Shown in pieces: positions 61,434 to 64,000 of a DNA stretch of 64,000 bases (within the stretch, counting starts at the first letter, position 1; each line of letters opens with the position of its first letter). The notes beneath the pieces are model-generated. The model was not told the DNA's origin. It saw nothing but the letters and a program-made list of their open reading frames with translations, and did not search any database. This stretch comes from Lantana camara (taxonomy: Eukaryota; Streptophyta; Magnoliopsida; Lamiales; Verbenaceae). The DNA lies in the NCBI GenBank assembly GCA_037501455.1, contig CM074858.1:77040501-77104500 (forward strand), read 5' to 3'. Position numbers and translations under genes: made by a program.

Positions 61434-64000
61434 TGTGACACCCCGATTTCTCGGCCGTACAGGTACGCACGCCACGCGTGTGAGTTTTTAGATTTAGGAT
61501 TTATTTGATTCCTTTTTCTACCTAATTGCGTTATCTTAATTCTCTTGACTTGAATACCTGCAATTATATGATATAAATTTTCTAGTCTTTGTGAAATTTA
61601 TTATGTGAATTGTATATTTATTTCCCCGAGCATGATTAAGTGTTTAAATTAATTTCAATTGTGAGAATTCTATGCCTATTTGTTCTTAATTGAAGCTTTG
61701 TATAACTTATGTACTTAATTGATAATTTCTTAAGGACTTATTCGTAACTTTTATAAATTGAGTACCTAATTGCATAACTTTATATTTGTTGAGGACTTAG
61801 TTGCAATTTCCCCTATTTTCTTCCCTTTCTTGCACGATATGTATACATACACACACATACATTTCTTTTCTTCTTATTTCAACACAAACATAAGACACAC
61901 ACACTCAATTTCTCTCCCTTTCCCTTTCGATTTGTCAAGAGAAGCCAAGAGCCAAGTTTCTTCCTCCATTTTTCCACAAGAATCAAGCTCAAGACCTTCA
62001 TACTTTCTTACCCTTCATCTTCTCTTCCTTTGAAGGTAAGATACATTTGTATATTTTGGTGACTCATGAAGGCTTTGTTGGGGCTTTGGATGTTTGTTAG
62101 ATTCATGAACTTAAATGCATTATTTTTTAAGTTAGGGAGATAATATGTGCATATTTGATATGAGTTGCATAAAGTTTAGAGCATAGATGATCACTTTCTT
62201 TTTGGGGTTTCTTGAATGATTTTGGTTGAATCTAAGCATGTTTCCTTGGATTAAATATTGCCTACTTGATATATATGATTATTTGCATGATATGTGATTA
62301 TTTTGGAGTGTTTGGTTGAGCCTTGAAGTGGTTTTGCTTCCTTCCCCGTTCCCCTTCGAGCAACCCCTGTTTTTGCCATTTTTTCCAGCCCAGAAGGACT
62401 ACCTGGGCGGGTTGTTTTTACACTACAAAAGTACCCGGGCGGGTAGTTTGGTACTGAGGAGTTTCTGTACCTGCTCTACCCGGCCGGGTAAATTTCTGCA
62501 TTGTTTTTACCCGGTCGGTTACTCCCTCATCCGAACTCCGATTGACCTGATTTTTGAACCGTTGGAAACCTCTTGAAGTCTAATACAACCTCCAATTGGA
62601 ATGAACTCAATATATTTTTTCAATTGTGAGATATAATGAATTCTTTTTGGTGTCGCCAATTCGCAGGAAATCTGCTTTCACCCAACTTTAAGCTTACGCC
62701 ATTTTCTCCTCACTTTGAACCAAATGTCGTGCCATATATCATTTTAAAGTTCTATGTGTCTAGTTTCATTCCCAAGAAACAAAACCCAATTCCAATTTAC
62801 AGAACTCAAGATATTTCCATTTTCCTACAGCTTGTGCATCACCGAAAACTGTCAGCTTTTCCTAAACTTCGCCAAAACCATTCTTCTTGCATTCCTTTCA
62901 CCCCGTTGGCTCCCGTATGTGACTTATATGAATTATATGCTTACTTAGTTGGTATTTATGCTCTTATGTGACACTCATTGGTCTTTACTTGCCTAAACTT
63001 GATTGTGTGAACTCGTGCTTTATATATGAATTGAATTCGTCTGAGTAATTGAGCACATGAACACGATCACACCATTTCATGACATATTTGTGAATTCATG
63101 AATATTGAATCATGCCATGGCATGATGCACGACTTCATGAACATCTTCGTGCGTCCTATTTGGTTCCATTTTGAGTCTTGTCTCACGAGTATTGTCATTG
63201 TCCTTCTTGCACAGTGATCTCCTCGGTGGAGACTTTTCGGTTTCGTGGTCCTTCTCTTGGTCTTTCTTGCACTTGGAGGTGAGAGTTTTCTTTAAAAACG
63301 ACCTATAACCTTGCATGAATTAAAAGTATGCCAAATGGTTTTCATATTAAAGTTAACCATATCTTTTATACCGGCTATGTACGGGAAATGATTTATAAAC
63401 TGCATAGAGTTAATCCTAGCCTGTTTTGCGAGATATCCCTGATTGCCCCCGGTTTTCCTAGCGTTGGGCTAGCCGGTGTGGATCTTGTACCTGTTCTTGG
63501 GGCCCAGGGGCTTGTGTATTGAGGGAACTGGGGAGGCATCGGCCGACGGTGAACTCTTGCACAGGTCCCATCCTGTTGGACTACCCGGATACCCACCAGG
63601 AGGTTTGGTGGGAGATGGGGCTCCGATCTAAGGGAGTCATGAACCCGAAGATCACCCTGATGTGCGGATGTGGAGGTTAGCTACCGGCCACATTGCACCA
63701 GGAGAAAGGAGATTAATTTATATTTGTTTTTCCCGCCTGATAATTAATTATAACTCCTGTTTACTGCTTGTTCCCTGATTACCTGCTTATACTCGTCATT
63801 TAATAAGTGAAAAGTGGAGTTCAGGATGGAATAAGTACCCGTTCTCGCCGGGTCCCCTTAAAATGTTAAACATAGATATCCGTAACCTCTGGTAGGCCTC
63901 CAGTTCCTGTTCAACACCTGAATACGTTGATCGACAAGGTAAAATAGGCTTCAATAGAGGGCGTACGAATATCGACATATGCATATTATATCCCCGTTTA
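61434..64000 (+). repeat. Element L 3' LTR (cut by window end)
   Basis: 2,567 bp of the 3' LTR, starting TGTGACACCCCGATTTCTCGG. Palindromes at 62398-62520 match those of the 5' LTR. It lacks an M insertion and so shows the empty site (GGGCGGGTTGTTTTTACACTAC near 62405). The remainder and the TSD lie beyond 64000. Confidence 0.94.

Larger units (their letters stand above)
51824..64000 (+). mobile_element. Element L: non-coding LTR retrotransposon with solo LTR M in its 5' LTR (right end outside)
   Basis: 5' LTR (51824-52808 and 55808-58017, about 3.2 kb without M), primer-binding site at 58026, internal region to 61433 and a 3' LTR from 61434 to past the window end. The internal region of 3.4 kb has no intact gene but keeps a gag fossil, the family blocks, a GAGA stem-loop array, the hairpin and the polypurine tract. 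The two LTRs are nearly the same wherever they can be compared, so insertion is recent. It lies in K. Confidence 0.93.

Noticed and set aside
1..64000. Host genes, tRNA, rRNA or DNA transposons
   Set aside because: I looked for long frames, tRNA-like clover patterns and terminal inverted repeats and found only the LTR elements listed. The tRNA-like TGGTATCAGAGC strings are primer-binding sites, not tRNA genes.

Overview
The window looks like nuclear DNA of a flowering plant with a large, repeat-rich genome. I find no convincing host gene, rRNA, tRNA or small-RNA gene. Almost every base can be assigned to long-terminal-repeat (LTR) retrotransposons of one Ty3/gypsy chromovirus lineage. The clade is probably Tekay/Del-like, judging by LTRs of about 2.6-3.3 kb that start TGTAAC/TGTGAC, primer-binding sites matching the 3' end of initiator tRNA-Met, 5-bp target-site duplications (TSDs), and a gag-PR-RT-RH-IN polyprotein with a chromodomain-like tail.

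The layout is a nest. I give the elements letters. E (+ strand) is the oldest host visible: its 5' LTR ends at 1741, its internal region is 1742-2466 plus 26311-28425, and its 3' LTR starts at 28426. F (- strand LTR, 1-1503) lies in the 5' LTR of E. A (- strand, 2467-26305, TSD TGCGG) lies in the internal region of E. A itself holds B (solo LTR, 8539-12264, TSD CGAGT), D (truncated LTR, 13199-14226) and C (complete element, 14368-25517, TSD CAAGA). The 3' LTR of E is broken by G (28790-41131), which holds solo LTR N (33509-36805, TSD ATGAT). It is broken again at 42945 by H. H is broken by I (45552), I by J (49636), J by K (50509), K by L (51824), and L by solo LTR M (52809-55802, TSD GTTTT). 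The chain E>H>I>J>K>L>M is seven levels deep and runs past the right edge.

Coding capacity is limited to A and C. C carries a 1,485-codon gag-pol frame with one in-frame stop inside RT. A has a decayed gag-pol with frameshifts, several stops and changed catalytic residues. E, G, I and L are related, non-coding (LARD-like) elements that keep LTRs, the primer-binding site where it is in view (E, G, L), the polypurine tract and conserved internal blocks. L still shows a gag fossil. They presumably depend on proteins from relatives such as C (inference).

Three structural signals stand out. (1) A short hairpin with an (A/G)GGA loop sits just upstream of the polypurine tract in all six elements whose 3' end is visible, with compensatory base changes in the stem. 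(2) Nine or ten LTR families each carry their own cluster of GC-rich palindromes at an equivalent position in the LTR, with different sequences in most families. (3) A tandem array of GAGAGA/TCTCTC stem-loops lies upstream of the polypurine tract of E and L. None of these is explained by the standard parts list of an LTR retrotransposon.
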